Source: Erinaceus europaeus
Lineage: Eukaryota > Chordata > Mammalia > Eulipotyphla > Erinaceidae
Assembly (NCBI RefSeq): GCF_950295315.1
Contig: NC_080177.1
Coordinates: forward strand, 77,779,096 to 77,843,095
Direction: 5' to 3'
DNA: 64,000 nt
Shown here one piece after another: positions 1 to 14,400 of this stretch (position 1 is the first letter of the stretch; the number at the start of each line of letters is the position of its first letter). The notes beneath the pieces were generated by a model. The model was not told the origin of the DNA. It searched no databases and was given only the letters and a program-made list of their open reading frames with translations. Made by a program: the position numbers and the translations under genes.

Positions 1-430
1 GTGATCCATTTTGATACATAGTATTAAGTGGGAGTCTGGTTTCACTTCTCTCATGTGGCTGTCCAGTTTCCCCAGCACCTTTAGATGAAGAAAGTCTCTT
101 CTCCCCGACTGAGTGGTTTGGGCCCCTTCATCTTTTATTACGTGGCTTTATATGTGTGTGCTCCTTATGCGTTCTTGATTCTGTTCCATTGATCCAAGTG
201 TCTACTCTTTTTCCAGAACCATGCTGTCTAATGACTGTCGCTTTGTGATATGTACTAAAATTGGTGTGGTGCCTCTGTTTATTTCCTATTTTTTTCCTAA
301 GTAGTACTTTGGCAGTTTGGGGTTCTTTTGTAGTTGTACACAGTTTTGGACAAGTTGTTCGGCTTCCTTGAAGAATGTCATTGGGTTACCGTGAGCATTG
401 TGTCTTATACTATCTATTGAATCTTTTTTA
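1..430 (-). mobile_element. LINE-1 ORF2 remnant
   Basis: Reads as reverse-complement L1 ORF2, e.g. GAAGAATGTCATTGGGTTAC near 372. Decayed, with no open frame. Confidence 0.7.
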
Positions 431-774
431 AATTGGCATTGGTTCACCAGCATTAATCATATCACCATTTTCCCCTCCCCTCTCCTATGACTTTGCCTTT
501 TCCTGTTGCTGCTGTGTATATCCTTGTTGTAGTCTACCACTTAGCACCTTGATTAGAGTTCGGTAGCATTTAGTGCCTGCTGTCGCCATCTCCTCCTCCT
601 CTTACTCTTCTGTGACAGCTCTTTTGGGACGATCATAAATCTCATTCAGTGAGAACATTGAAAGGGGAAGTAAAGCAACTTAGCAACTCTGCTTTCGTGC
701 CCCCCCCCCCCTTTAGTGCAAGCATTTTGATGCTTAATTTTTGCCATTTAACAGCTGCTGCATAGCAGCTAGTC

Positions 775-915
775 AGGTACACATAGAAATAACCTTCGTG
801 CCTGAGTACCCAGGCTCAAGACCTGGTCCTGTCTGCAGGAGGAAAGCTTCACGGGCATTGGAGCAGTCCTGCAGTTGTCTGCCACCACTCCCTCTGTTTC
901 TGCCACTAGCAAAAA
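775..915 (+). mobile_element. tRNA-derived SINE, family B, old
   Basis: Contains a CCAGGCTCAAGACCTGG-type B box, AGGAGGAAAGCTTCAC and GCAGTTGTCTG of family B, with an A-rich end. Confidence 0.6.
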
Positions 916-927
916 AATGGAAGAAGG

Positions 928-1031
928 GGCCAGGTGGTGGTGCACCTGGTTGAGTGCACGCTTCAATCCCCTGCTCCCCACCTGCAGGGTGAAAGCTTTG
1001 CAAATGGTGAAGCAGTTTAGCAGCTAGCACA

Positions 1032-1062
<31 letters not shown>

Positions 1063-1156
1063 CCTCCCTCCCTCCCCCTCTCTCCCTCCCTCTCTCCCTA
1101 TCTCTCTTTCCCTCCCTCCCTCTCTCTCTTTCCCTCCCTCCCTCTCTCTCTCCCTT
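928..1156 (+). mobile_element. tRNA-derived SINE, family B, with (CT)n body
   Basis: Head GGGGCCAGGTGGTGGTGCAC, then CCCCACCTGCAGGGTGAAAG, and an expanded CT/CCCT tract from about 1030. Tail to tail with the next copy. Confidence 0.8.
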
Positions 1157-1364
1157 TTTAAATTTTTTAAATTATCTTTATTAATTGGATAGAGACAACC
1201 AGAAATCAAGAGGGTGGGGGTGATAAGAGAGAAAGACAGAGAGACACCTGCACTGCTTCACCACCTGCAAAGCTTTCCCCCTGCAGGTGGGGGCCAGGGC
1301 TCCAGCCTGGGTCCTTGTGCATTATAGCATGTGCACTCAACCAGGTGCGCCACCATCTAGCCCC
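1157..1364 (-). mobile_element. tRNA-derived SINE, family B
   Basis: A reverse-complement copy ending CACCATCTAGCCCC, forming an inverted pair with 928-1156. Confidence 0.8.
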
Positions 1365-1464
1365 AGCTCTCTCCCTTTGTATCACCCCCTTCCCTTTTGA
1401 TTTCTGTCTGTATCTATGCAATAAATACATAGACAATTTTTAAAAATTGGGGGAGGGAAAGTCA

Positions 1465-1769
1465 GGGGCTGGGCAGTAGCTCAGCAGGTTAGGTGCACAT
1501 GATGCAAAGCGCAAGGACTAGCATAAGGATCCCGGTTCGAGCCCCCGGCTCTGCACCTGCAGGGGAGTCACTTCATAAGCAGTGCAACAGGTCTGCAGGT
1601 GTCTGGTTCACTCCCCCTCTTTCTCTTCCCCATCTCTCTCCATTTTTCTCTGTCCTATCGAACAACAACAAGGGCAACAAAATGGGAAGAGTGGCCTCCA
1701 AAAGCAGTGGATTTGTAGTGCAGGCACCGAGCCTCAGTGATAACACTGGAGGCAAAAAAAAAAAAAAAG
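1465..1769 (+). mobile_element. tRNA-derived SINE, family A long form
   Basis: Head GGGGCTGGGCAGTAGCTCAG, B box GGTTCGAGCCC, 3' part GTGGATTTGTAGTGCAGGCA and GGAGGC before a poly(A). Confidence 0.9.
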
Positions 1770-1795
1770 TCTTTTAGGACTGGTTGAGCTATACA

Positions 1796-1837
1796 TACAC
1801 TGAGCCCCAGTGATAACCTTGGGGCAAAAGAAAAAAG
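1796..1837 (+). mobile_element. SINE family A 3'-end fragment
   Basis: ACTGAGCCCCAGTGATAACC and GGGGCAAAAG match only the last 40 bases of the long form. Confidence 0.6.
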
Positions 1838-1878
1838 TTACATAGCTGTAGCTCTTAACTATTTTCTCATTTTTACAG

Positions 1879-1953
1879 TACCTTGGCCACGTTGAAGTTG
1901 ATGAGTCAAGAGGCATGCACATCTGTGAAGATGCTGTAAAAAGATTGAAAGCT
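1879..1953 (+). CDS. NUMB: NUMB exon, start of PTB domain
   Basis: A 75-bp phase 0/0 exon with acceptor TTTTTACAG and donor GTATGT. It encodes 25 residues beginning [20 protein letters not shown], the first strand and helix of the PTB fold. This is the most 5' NUMB exon in the window. Confidence 0.95.
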
Positions 1954-4900
1954 GTATGTATTTTATGGTTTTCAGTGTTAATCTTTGTACCTACTATAAG
2001 TTTAGATTTTGTTGAGTTAATTTTAACTATCCAGTAGTTACATACAGAACAGTGTTTCTCTTAAGGCACAAAGTATGGACTCATTAAGTAAAAAAAAACA
2101 TACTGTCCATCTGAGATAAAGATTATAGCCCAGCCTCTTCAGTTTATGCCAGGCATTATCCATATGGTGCTTTTGATTGGAAACTCATTAGACAATTGAT
2201 ATGAAATCTTACAACAAAAGTACTCTAAAGCCAGTATAATGAAATTGTTACAGTCAGTGTCTTAGGGTAAGGTGATAACTGGTTTAAAGTACTGATTTAA
2301 ATTTACCATATGAAGCAGCTTTCCAGGAAAAAGCAAAGACATATGTTGATGGAAAATGAGGTTTTACATTTGGAAGGGGAGGGGCTTGTTATTTTATTGA
2401 CTCCTGCTCCCTCATTTTCTTCTCTGTCCCTCTGTAACTTGAGCAACATATTTCTCTTGCTCTTAGCACAAGATTCAGCATACTCAAATGAAAGTATTTT
2501 TTTCAAGATAAATACTGTTTACATGTTATGCCATAGAACACAATCCAGGCACATGCCTGTGTATTTGATAAGAGAATGAGTTTAGAGTTTACAAAGGCTT
2601 AGTGTGATTTCATATTTTGAATAGGTTTGAAGAATGTTTCGTAAACTGACAACCCTCTTCACAGCCTTCCTCTGTTCCAGTGTGTGGCCTTTCCCTCTTG
2701 CTCTGAAAGCTTTGTCACTTCTGCATGCCTTTGCCCCAATAGCACTGAGTACTTGTTGCTTTGGGTTTGCTGATATGGCAGGCTGCCACATTTGGCTACT
2801 AATGAGTGCATCTCTCTCAGTCTGCTTGATCATTTAAATTTTTTTCTGCTTCTTGGTACATTTCTGTATGATCTTATCTGTAGTTCTACAGTATATGTAC
2901 AAAATGAATGAAACAACCAACTTAGAGAGAGATGGCCTTTTTTTTATGCTTGATTTTGTTATAGACAGGGAAGAAGAAAAGTGATTGGTTTTAGTAGACA
3001 AAATCCTAAGATAAATTAATGAATGGAGACATGCACATAAATGCATATACACATATACATGTATACTATTTGCCTTGGATTATGGTGATTTGATTAATTC
3101 TTAAATGATTGAATTGCTTGCTAGTCTACTATGCTCTCTAATTACCATTACTGTTAAGGGGACTTATACCCAGGTATTATATTGTATATGAAACTATAAT
3201 TTATAGGACCGGTGAGGCAGCATAATAGTTTTACAAAAGACTTTCATGCCTGAGGCTCTGAGGTCCCAAGATCAATCCCCAGCCCCACCATAAGCCAGAG
3301 CTGAGCAGTGCTCTGGTTTCTTATCTCTGTCTCATTAAAAATAAGTAATAACAAAAAAATAATAGTAAGTAATACCGTGGTCTGGGAGGTGGCGAAGAGG
3401 ATAAGGCATTACACTCTCTACCATGAGGTCTTGAGTTCAATTCCTGGCAGCAATGTACCAGAGTGATGTCTGGTTCTTTCTGTCCTCTTACTCTCATGAA
3501 TAAATAAATTATTTAAAAATATATATATTAAAAAAGAAACTATAATTTGTATATATTCAGTCATCAGCTTATATTTTCCAATTAAATACAGCTTCAGGTA
3601 ATGCAATTTTCCAGGAAAGATAAATTCAATCTTTTTTTTAACAAAATAGCTTGAGTTGGTCAAAAATGTTTAAGAACATTTTCAAGTAATAAAGTAATTT
3701 GCCCTAAAGAATGCTTAGAATATTGCTGACTAAAACACAATAGACAAATCAGTGAACATAGTAGACAAGATAAACCCTAAACAAATTATGAATAGTTCCT
3801 AAAATCTTACTTATTGCTAGAGCATGACTGTGGAGTGAGCCTCTTATTAAGACCTATCCATTATTTATTGAGAGCTAGGCCAGCTGACATATGCACTCAG
3901 GGCTCACATGTGCAGACCCTGTGCTATACTGTTGAGCCACCTCCCAGCTGCTGAAAGCCTTAGTTGAAGAATAGGTAGGGATGGCTCAGTTTGCAAGGAG
4001 ATACCAGGAAATTGTTCTTTTTAATTTTTAAGTAGAAATGTCTCTTTATAGGTAATGTATTTATCATATGTAGTACATAAACAAAATACTATTTTTAACA
4101 ATACTAAAAACTACTAACTTGAATTATCTAGCTAAATTTTTAGTTGAATGAATTTTGTCTTTCTTTCAACCTTTTGTTGGTGCAGGGGATTGAACCCAGA
4201 GCTTTATACCACTGAACTGAACACCTAGACCCTTAATTAGCCTTGAATTTTTTCCACCAAGATTATAAACCATTGCAAGATTATTTTAGATACGTAACTA
4301 CTTAGATAATAAAATGTAGTTATTTTTAAACTTTCTACCAGAGATTTGGTACCCAGAACAACCCATGAAGAATTATTTTGGGGGCCCAAGAGTCAGTTCA
4401 CCTTGTGGGGTGCCTGCATTGCTATGCAGGTGACTCAGGTTTCAACCCTGCCTGGCACCACATGGGGGTTGCTGTGGCAACTGGTAAAGCTTCAGTGCTG
4501 TGGTACCTCCCCCTGTCTTGTCTTCCTCTTTGACTCTATCAAAAAAAAAAAAAAAAAATGTGGCCGGGAGCCGGGAAATCATGCAAGTACAAGGCCCCAG
4601 TTCTACAATAAAAGTAAATATTCTTTTGCCTCTAATAATGTCTGACACACAATGGCCTCTCAAATAATATTCTGGAATGAGTCTACAGAAAACAATTCAT
4701 TCATGAATGTGTGATTAAATTGCATCTCATAATCATTCTAGCCCTATCTTCTGTTTAATACTTTAAAGTTTATGGAACCCTTTGTAAACCTCTAGAAGAT
4801 CCCTTTTGAATACATTGACCATTTTTTAAATTAATTACTTTACTGGATGTACTTATTCTTTTGAGCTTTGAAGGAAAGAAAATTGTCCACTTACAAACAA

Positions 4901-5361
4901 ACTTTTTATTCCAGAACCCCATCTAGATTTAGAATCAGTGTTATATATAATTTTACATAAGTAAAAATATTTTAAAATAAGTTTGAATTGGGGATAAGAG
5001 TCAATTTCCTATTTGTTATACTTAGTAACTCCCCCTCTCCCCCGCCCCCCCCCCTTTTTTTTTGGTCCAGAGTTAAATCACTGCTCAAATCTGGTTAATG
5101 GTGGGATTTGAACCTGGGACTTTGGAGCCTCAGCCAAGAGTCTGTTTGCATAATCATTATGCTATCTACCCCTTCCCACTCCCACTCCCCTTCTGTACAG
5201 ATATTCTTATGTATATTGTGAAGCTTGCAGAAACTTAAAACTCTTAAAGATGTTATTCTTCTCCCTAATAGTGGACAAAAATTTGATTTTTATCTTTTCA
5301 CATTTCTGCTATGTAGAAATTCTAGTTTCCCTTTTGTTGCCTGTCACCAAACATTTATCTA

Positions 5362-5404
<43 letters not shown>

Positions 5405-8400
5405 GTCTGCTGTGTCAGGTGCTTATAGTTTCTCAAAAACTACACCTCTGAAATTGGTTTTTAAATATCATAAAGGTTTCTCTTAGTGTTTTGAATAAAT
5501 GAAAACAAATGTTAAGGTATATAGGCCTATAGAAGAATTAAGAAGAAAAGGCATGTTTGTAACTGGTTTGAATGTAAAATCTTAAAGTCTAAAGAAATAT
5601 ATAGCTTGGATGTACCAGTTAAGGAAACAAATATCAAACCTATCACTTGAATGATCTTTGAACTGAAAAGAAAAAAAAAAAAAACCTAACATTTTGGTGC
5701 TATTTAAATTTGGGAGAACTGAGGAAACAGGATTAGTTGTAATAATAGTTTTCCCCCTTGAAGTAATTCCTTACAGTTTAGGAAAACTTAAACTTCAGTT
5801 ACAAGTTACCAATATACTTGATCTTCTCAAATGAAAAAATATAACTAAACAAGATAGTATTTTAAACATGCTTCTCAGAGCACAAGATGTTACTTTTTAA
5901 TTTTTTATGTACAAAGTTAGAACTACTTACAGTCATCTACTTCGTGTCATGATTTCACAAATTAGCCATTTAGGGACTGAGATTAAATAGGCAAGTGCTA
6001 GGAAGGAGTCTTTGCCAATCAGCGCCTTGATGGCGTTGCAGCATGAGGAGTGATGTCATTATCAGTCTGCTTTGACTATCTTGGCATTCCTCCAGTATGC
6101 CCTTCCTTTTAAAAGGGCTGCTTTTCCCATTGTCTCTGTAAATGTCTCTCATTGTCTTGGTTTTTGACTAGTTCATTAAGCTGTCAGTTTCTAAGATGTT
6201 GGGGTTTTTATTCACTATTTGATATATTTGTTTTAATATGTGTTCTTGTTTTAGCAGGTAAAAGAATCATAATTGTTTTAAAAAACATTAATATTATTCT
6301 CTAATAACTATCTTTTATGCATTTTTTCACATCAACTTTATTCATTAACACCTGATATATCTTTTTTTTATAAAAGCAGACAAACTCCATGTTTAACAAT
6401 AGCTTTTCTGGGCACTAATATTAACAGATCTCTTTCCCTCCCCCTCCCCCCCAAATGTGGTGACTCTTGTCTGCATCCTTAAAGCTGGTGATTACTCACA
6501 GTCTAACAGAACTAAGGGTCTCCAAACTTGGCAGCAGAAATAAGCACTGTTTTACTAAAGTGATGATCCCCAGTTGTCCTATTTTTCCAGTTCAAATTTA
6601 AAATAATTTCTTGGAATCATTTGCTATTTGTGGCTTTCAAATTTTAGGGAGAAAATAAACTAGTGTGTAAGAATGAGTGAGTTTGTAATTTGAGTCAAGT
6701 TTCGTAACAGTTATCTTTTTGTAGACATCAAAAAATGGATTTTACAAAAAGAAGAGGGGTAAAGTATATATACTGCAAGCAAAGCTAGGAAGCAGGACTT
6801 AAGCTTTCTTGCATATGTTAGAACTTAACCAACTTGACATAAATTCTTCAAATTTTAAATGATGGCCAGTTTTCAAAGTTAATATATACTGTTAAAATGA
6901 TGTTGGGACTACAGCTAACTATATCTCTCTTACCTATATAGTTTCAGAATTGTATATGTAATGCCTATGCAAGTTTCTTCTAAAATAGTAGCATTTAATA
7001 AGAAAAGTAGGTCAACAAAAGGGAAAAGAAAGAAAAAGAGAGAGAAAGAAAGAAAGAAAGAAAGAAAAGAAAAAGTAGACCCTGTTCCTTTCACTTTGCT
7101 GTGATCCACAGATGTGGTTTGGCACTCCGGTTTGTTTTCTCAGTTCAGTTAAGAGCATTAGCCTGTGTCCTTTGTGGACTTACTCTGTTTGGAATAGAGC
7201 ATATCTGTTATTTCCCAGTGACTATTACAGAATTGATTGGCACAGACATACACAAAAACCAATCCTAGTGGATTGAATTAAGAATCCTCTAAATGCAATC
7301 TTAAATTCAATAAGAAAAAGGGTGACAGGGATCCTTATGCACACTTAAATTTTCTTAAGCAAGTCTTATGTTAAAAAGACTGTTTCCTTATTTATTGTGA
7401 GAGGGAGGAGGCATTCCTGCACTATTACACCCTCCAAGGAACTCCCGTATGGTACCAAGATTTGAACCCAGGGCTTTGTGTTTGGGTGACGTTTGTGCTC
7501 TGAGGAGCTGTCTCCTAGTCCCATACTCGTACATTTATGTGTGCCTATGTGGCCATTCAAAGGTGTACATTTTTATGACTTACATATAGTTAACACTAAT
7601 TGTAAATGGAAAGTGTATATGGAGCTGGTCTTCTGTTTAGTAGTCACTGCTATAAATTTTAAATGCTAGGGTCAGGCAATGGCACATCTGATGGATTTCC
7701 CACATTGCCAAGTGTGAGGACCTGGGTTCAAGACCCTCGTCCCCACTGACAGAGAGGAAGCTTCACCAGTGGTAGAGCAGTGCTGCAGGTGTCTCTCTTC
7801 CCTCCATTTCACCCTGTCTACCACATGGAGAGAAGTGGCTGGCTGGGGTAGAACGGCTGCTGGGAGCAGTGAATCCACCAGATAGGCACCAAGTCCTAGG
7901 GATAAGCCCAGTGGCAAAAAACAAAAATCAAATTCAATGCCAATCTCATCAGAACCGTTTTTTTTTTTTTTCTCTCTGCTGCCAAATTTGAATTATCTTT
8001 GTTTCAAAGAGTAAATGGGGAATACTAAACCAGCTGGTTGCCATGCGTGGGCACAGGCTATGACTCTTCTCACTCTGCCCGTGGATCCTTAGGCCGCACA
8101 GTGTGACTCCCTGCAGTTCCGTGCACCCTCCCTTTTCCCTTGCCACTCCTGGTATGATAACTCTGAAGCTCCCCCTCCCTTTCCCACTTTGCCCGTGACT
8201 CAACTCTGTATGTGCTTATTGATGTGAAACACTGGGACATTTAGCCCCTACAGTAATAGCGCTCGACTTGTCCCCTGTTCCTCCAGGAAAGGAAGTTCTT
8301 CAAAGGCTTCTTTGGAAAAGTAAGTTTGATGCCACATTTGTGCTTGCTTTATAAGGAGTTACACCCCTAGTATAGCACTGACATGTTTGTCAAAAAGAAG

Positions 8401-11400
8401 TACAGCTTTGGTAATTAAGACTGCGTTATCTATGAAGGCTAGGTTGTAGAGAATACTGATCTGGTTGACAAGTTCTTCTCTTGCCATTATCACTGTGCAC
8501 GAATTGATTGTGTGTGGAAATAGTGAATTTGAAAATTACTATCTTTGAATACTCCCTTGAGTATCTCTTAATACTAAATCTGATGATTCATAGCAAATTC
8601 CACATAAGTAATGTAGATTTTTAAAACACTCTCTTTGTGGTCTGGGAGGTGGCATAGTGATAAAGCTTTGGACTCTCAAGCAGGAGGTCCTGAGTTCGAT
8701 CCCCGGCAGCACATGTGCCAGAGTGATGTCTGGTTCTTTCTCTCTCCTCCTATCTTTCTCATTAGTAAATAAAATCTTAAAAAACAAAAACAAAACCCTC
8801 TTCAAAACTAGGTGTTAAGAGCCAGGAAAATAGTACGATGGATTATGCAATGATCTCTCATGCTTGTGGCACAGACATCCCAGTTTCAGTCTCCCAGCAC
8901 CCAAGAAAAGACAAGACCAGGAAGCTGGTAAAATAGCCCAGTCAGATAGTGTCCCCCAGCAACTGAAGAAAGCTTCCGTGTTCTCCGTCTCTCTCCCTCC
9001 CTCTCTCTCTCTCTCTCTCCCCCCCCTCCCCCTCTCTCCTCTTTCTCCCCCTCTGAAAAAAAAATCATCCCAGAGCAGTGAAGACTATAAAGCTAGATGT
9101 TAAAATAAATTGATTTTTCTTAATTAACTGTTCTTATTAGCCTACTATGCTAACTGATTTTTTTTCTTGCTAACTTGAATTTTTAACAATCGGATTTTGC
9201 TTTATGTCCAATAATGAAGAAATGGAGAAATACTAAACTCAGGTGAAAACTGAGTGTACCAAAATTTCACAGTGATCTTTTCTTTTCCAATCTAAGTTAT
9301 GTTTTAGGTGAAGAGATAGTATATTGACTCAAGTTAGAGGATTCCTCTGTGACTTTAACCCAGTGCACTAAGCTATGAAAACTACATCAGTGTCCTCTCT
9401 ATAGATGCTTCTCAAATGATTGCTTAATGTTCAGATTCCATAGAAATAAAACATATAAGGTGACAGTACACAGATCGTTTTCTAAAATTTTTTGCTCAAG
9501 TATGTTTAGTCTACCAAAGCATCTCAAACTGAGGCAATAAAAGAACTATCATTAGATAGTTGAATATAAATTACCTAAATTCTGTTGCTTTAAAATCCTA
9601 TCATGTTCTCCCCTCCCACACTGGGTAGGTTTGTTACTTTGGAGATTTTTATGAAAGTACAAATGGTTTCCATTTCCTTCAGAATTAGCCACTTTAGTTC
9701 TGACTCTTGAAAAGAAGAAAAAAAAGATTCAGTAACACAAGAGTTGGGGGTTGGGAAACACAGAGCGTCACTCTGAGACACGATACTGAGCCCCATGTCT
9801 TTAAGTCCATTGCTTCAACCACTGCGCCACCTTCCAGATGACTAACTTTTTGCTTTTGTTTTTGTTTGTTTGGTTTTTTCACATGTTCCTGTTTGGGTAA
9901 TTCTGCTATAATGTAAAAAATATCTGAAGAATTTTTAGATTGAGTGGTTAATTCAGCAAATTCTGTGTCTGAAATGAAAAGTCAAATAACGGGAGTCGAG
10001 TGGTAGCGCAGCTGGTTAAGTACACGTGGCACAAAGCTCAAGAACCAGCATAAGGATTCCGGTTTGAGACCCCGGCTTCCCACCTGGAGGAGAGTCGCTT
10101 CACAGACGGTGAAGCAGGTCTGTGGGTGTCAAAAAAAAAAAAAAGAAAAAGAAAAGAAACAAATAATGTGTCACAGTGAAAAATATTAGTGGAGCAGGCA
10201 GGGGTAGACAGCATAATGGTTATGCAAACATTGTCAGCCTGAGGCTCCAAAGTCCCAGGTTCAGTCCCCCGCACCACCATAAACCAGAGCTGAACAGTGC
10301 TCTGGTTAAAAAAGAAGAATAGTATTAGTGGAAATTTGGGTTTCAGTCAAATTAACAGCTTCATAGAGTGAGGAATCCCTATCTAGAAAAAACCCTGTAT
10401 ACAGTAGCATCATTGTAAATAGGCACTATAAATGTTAAGGAAATATATTTGTGAAATATTTTTCTTTCCCAAATAGAATCTCTCAAACCAATTCCACATC
10501 ACAACAATCATCATAAAAGTTTAATTGTCTTTCAGGTAATCAGTTTTTAATGTCTACATAAATTAAGATAACCTTGTATATAAAGGGTAGATTGTAAGAA
10601 ATATTAACTTACAGGGAAAAACATGTATAATACAATTTTTGAAGAGTCTCACATGGGTTGGGGAACAGATAGAGGCCTCACCTCCAAATCAGTCCCAAGG
10701 AGGCAATACTGACTGCTGCTTACAGTGGGATCACAGTGCGTCTGCAGCGTAGCTGACTGGTTAGTGCTGTGCCTATGTTTTCACCACCTTTGCTACATGA
10801 TAAGTTTATATGGCATGAAAAATAAATTGAGTCATCTCACTTAGTTTTTGCAATAACCCTGAAATTATTATTCTCCCTGGTTTGCAATTCTGAGGAAACA
10901 GAATTTTAAAAAGGTTGAATGACCTGCTTTAATTCACAGAGCAAGTGATAGAAACCAGAACTTGAGCCAGATCTGTCTTCAGAGCCTAGACTCACAGTGA
11001 CTGTTAGACCACCGCTCTTCTTACGTCACCTGTCAGTACCATTGGCAAATGTGCTATCTGTATCGGTATATTGCTACTATACTATAGTTTATATTTATTA
11101 GTTAACATATTATTGCTGAATATTTCACATATTTAACCTTTATAGATACTACTAAATACAAAACTTCTTGAGAACTCACTGTTTTGTTTAAACAATAGTA
11201 ACTTAATGTTGGATTTTATCTCTATAGCCAATTTACATTTTTTAGTTAATTTTTTTTCGGCGGTTCTAGTTGTTTAATTTTTATAATTAGATCACTACTG
11301 ACTTTGACTTATACAAGATTTTTTAAGATATCCCACAGTGGCATCTGTGAAGAGATGTCACTATTTGTATTCTTACAGTACTGAGGAAGCAAAATGGTTT

Positions 11401-14400
11401 TATGACAGGGTTATTTTATTCTAAAATACAAGAATTTTAATTATAACACATCATTGAAAGAGTTTGGAAACCCAGGACAGGGGCAGAGGCGGCAAGAAGA
11501 CAGCACTCATAATCTTACCAGGAGTGTGTGTGTGGTTTTTAAAGAAATTTAGATTTATTTATTCATGAGAAAGATGGAGGAGAGAGAAGGAGCCAGACAT
11601 CACTCTGGTACATGTGCTGCCGGGGATCGAACTCAGGACCTCATGGTTCAGAATCCAGTGCTTTATCCACTGCGCCACCTCCCGGGCCACAGGAGTGTGT
11701 TTTTAAATAAAAAGCTTCCCTTCAAATTGGAGCCTTCTAAGTCTTTCAGGTTGCTGCGGATCAGCTCACTCCCATGCAAGGAATGGACTGGACTAGTGAA
11801 AGACTTGATGTGTGTTGAGTTTGCCAGGCCAGTTGTGGTTTAATAAAAGTTCAGAGATGAAGACTCTTTGTACAGTATGTCATAGGTGGTTTTGTCCAGT
11901 ACGATTTCTCATAAGTGTTGATACTTTCTTAGACTTCACCATCTATGGTTTAATGGCCCAGGAAAATAGAATGAGTTAGCAAGAAGTATTTCCATCAGAC
12001 ACTTAAAAAATTTTTTTTAATATTTATTTATTTATTCCCTTTTGTTGTCCTTGTTGTTTTATTATTGTAGTTATTATTGCTGTCATTGTTGTTGGATAGG
12101 ACAGAAAGAAATGGAGAGAGGAGGGGAAGACAGAGAGGGGGAGAGAAAGATAGACACCTGCAGACCTGCTTCACTGCCTGTGAAGTGACTCCCCTGCAGG
12201 TGAGGAGGCGGGGGCTCGAACCAGGATCCTTATACCGATCCTTGCGCTTTGTGCCACGTGCGCTTAACCAGCTGTGCTACCACCCGACTCCCCATCAGAC
12301 ACTTTTTAAAAAAATTTTATTTATAAAAAGGAAACACTGACAAAACCATAGGATAAGAAGGGTGTAACTCCACACAGTTCCCACCGCCAGAACTCCCTAT
12401 CCCATCCTTTCCCGATAGCTTTCCTAGTCTTTTTTTTTTTTAATATTTATTTTATTTTATTTATTCCCTCTTGTTGCCCTTGCTGTTTTTTTTATTGTTG
12501 TAGTTATTATTGTTGTCGTTATTGGATAGGACAGAGAGAAATGGAGAGAGGAAGGGAAGACAGAGAGGAGGAGAGAAAGATAGACACCTGCAGACCTGCT
12601 TCACTGCCTGTGAAGCGACTCCCCTGCAGGTGGGGAGCCGGGGCTCGAACCGGGATCCTTATGCCGGTCCTTGTGCTTTGCGCCACCTACGCTTAACCCG
12701 CTGCGCTACCGCCCGACTCCCGCTTTCCTATTCTTTAACTCTCTGGGAGTTTGGACCCATACTCCCAGGGTCATTGTGGGATGTAGAAGATGGGAGGTCT
12801 GGCTTCTATAATTGCTTCTCCGCTGAACATGGGCGTTGGCAGGTCGATCCATACTCCCAGCCTGCCTCTCTCTTTCCTTACTGGGGCAGGGCTCTGGGGA
12901 CGCGAGGCTCCAGGACACATTGGTGGCAGGGAAGTCAGGTTGCCATCATGCTAGCTAGCATCTGGAACTTGGTGGCTGAAAAAAGTTAACATATAAAGCC
13001 AAACAAATTGTTGACTAATCGTGAACCTAAAGGCTGGAATAGTGCAGGTGAAGATTTGGGGTCTCCATTTTGAAGATAGCTAGTGGGTCTATTTTAGTTA
13101 TATTCCAAAGGGCCCACGACTATACTAGTTTTTTCCTGAGCCTGACCTCTGATATGCAGGTGGACCCAGGTTATTGTCCATCAGACACCTGTATATGAAA
13201 GTCCCTGATTCTGCATTGATAGCCAAAAGGGCCGCTTGCTGTTTGCCTCAAGCTGCTTCCTGAACCTGACCCATCATTTCCGTCCTCCTGCACCATCAGA
13301 TACCTCTCACAGCTTTAGTGGTGGGAAACAGATAAGCCTGAATCTGCTGTTGAACTGCTATTAACCCATTATAAGCTCTCATCCATCTTAAAAGTGTGAA
13401 GGGGGAGAGGGGGAACCCTGAGAACCTGAAATATTTTCCCCAAAACTAGCAGCACTAAATGTCTTTTCTTAGGAAAGCCATGAATGTTCTCAGTATGTTA
13501 AAAATCACTACGTACAGCTCATTAGTGTATTTTATCCTATTAGGCAAATATTTTATTAAGTAATTAGATAATATTTAACATCTGAAAATGATTTTATAAT
13601 TTGAATATATATGAGGAACTTGATGAGCTAAGTAATCTGTATCCCCATTTTATGAGGGACTGACTGAGCATAGAATATACAAAATGCCATTCAACTACTC
13701 AGTCTACCTTTAAGGTCACATTAAAAAGACAGATTTTATTTATTTATTCATGAGAAATGATAGAAGAGAGAGGAAAAAACCAGACATCACTCTGGTACAT
13801 GTGCTACCAGGGATTGAACTTGGGACCTCATGCTTGAGAGCTCCCGGATCACTTCAGGTCACATTTGTATAGAGCTTTATGCTTTATGATGTTCTCTGAC
13901 CTTCCTAATTTTCTGTTCAACAGCTCAGGGAATCAAATATGGTAGTTCATGAAACTACATTTCACAAGAAATAAACAAGCTCAGGAGTCGGGCGGTGGCG
14001 CAGTGGGTTAAGCGCATGGAGCGCAAAGCGCAAGGACTGGAGTAAGGATCCTGGTTCGAGCCCCCGGCTCCCCACCTGCAGGGGAGTCATTTCACAGAAA
14101 GTGAAGCAGGTCTGCAGGTGTCTGTCTTTCTCTCCCCCTGTCTTCCCCTCCTCTCTCCTTTTTTCTCTGTCCTATCAACAGCAACAACGGCAATAACAAA
14201 AACAATAAAACAACAAGGATAACAAAAGGGAATAAATACATAAATAGAAATAAGCTCAAAGCTGTCAGTCAGCTAGTGGTAAATGACAGTGGCTACCCTA
14301 CCTAATGCCATGGTTAAGCGCACACAACCATGCTCAAAGACCTGGGTTCAAACCCCCACCCCCCACCCACAGGGCCACACTTCACAAGGAAGCAGTGAAG

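Larger units (their letters stand above)
1..1878. other. NUMB upstream intron (partial)
   Basis: No coding sequence is visible. It holds an L1 remnant, old and young SINEs, and unassigned AT-rich sequence at 431-770. NUMB initiation exons are not in the window. Confidence 0.8.
1954..8286. other. NUMB intron
   Basis: A 6.3-kb intron, mostly AT-rich unique sequence (for example 1954-3200, 5410-7020) with a few SINEs and microsatellites. No exon-like or RNA-gene sequence was recognised. Confidence 0.8.

Noticed and set aside
3862..4240. Two weak reversed B-box-like stretches (near 3925 and 4185)
   Set aside because: Too decayed to place in a SINE family with confidence.
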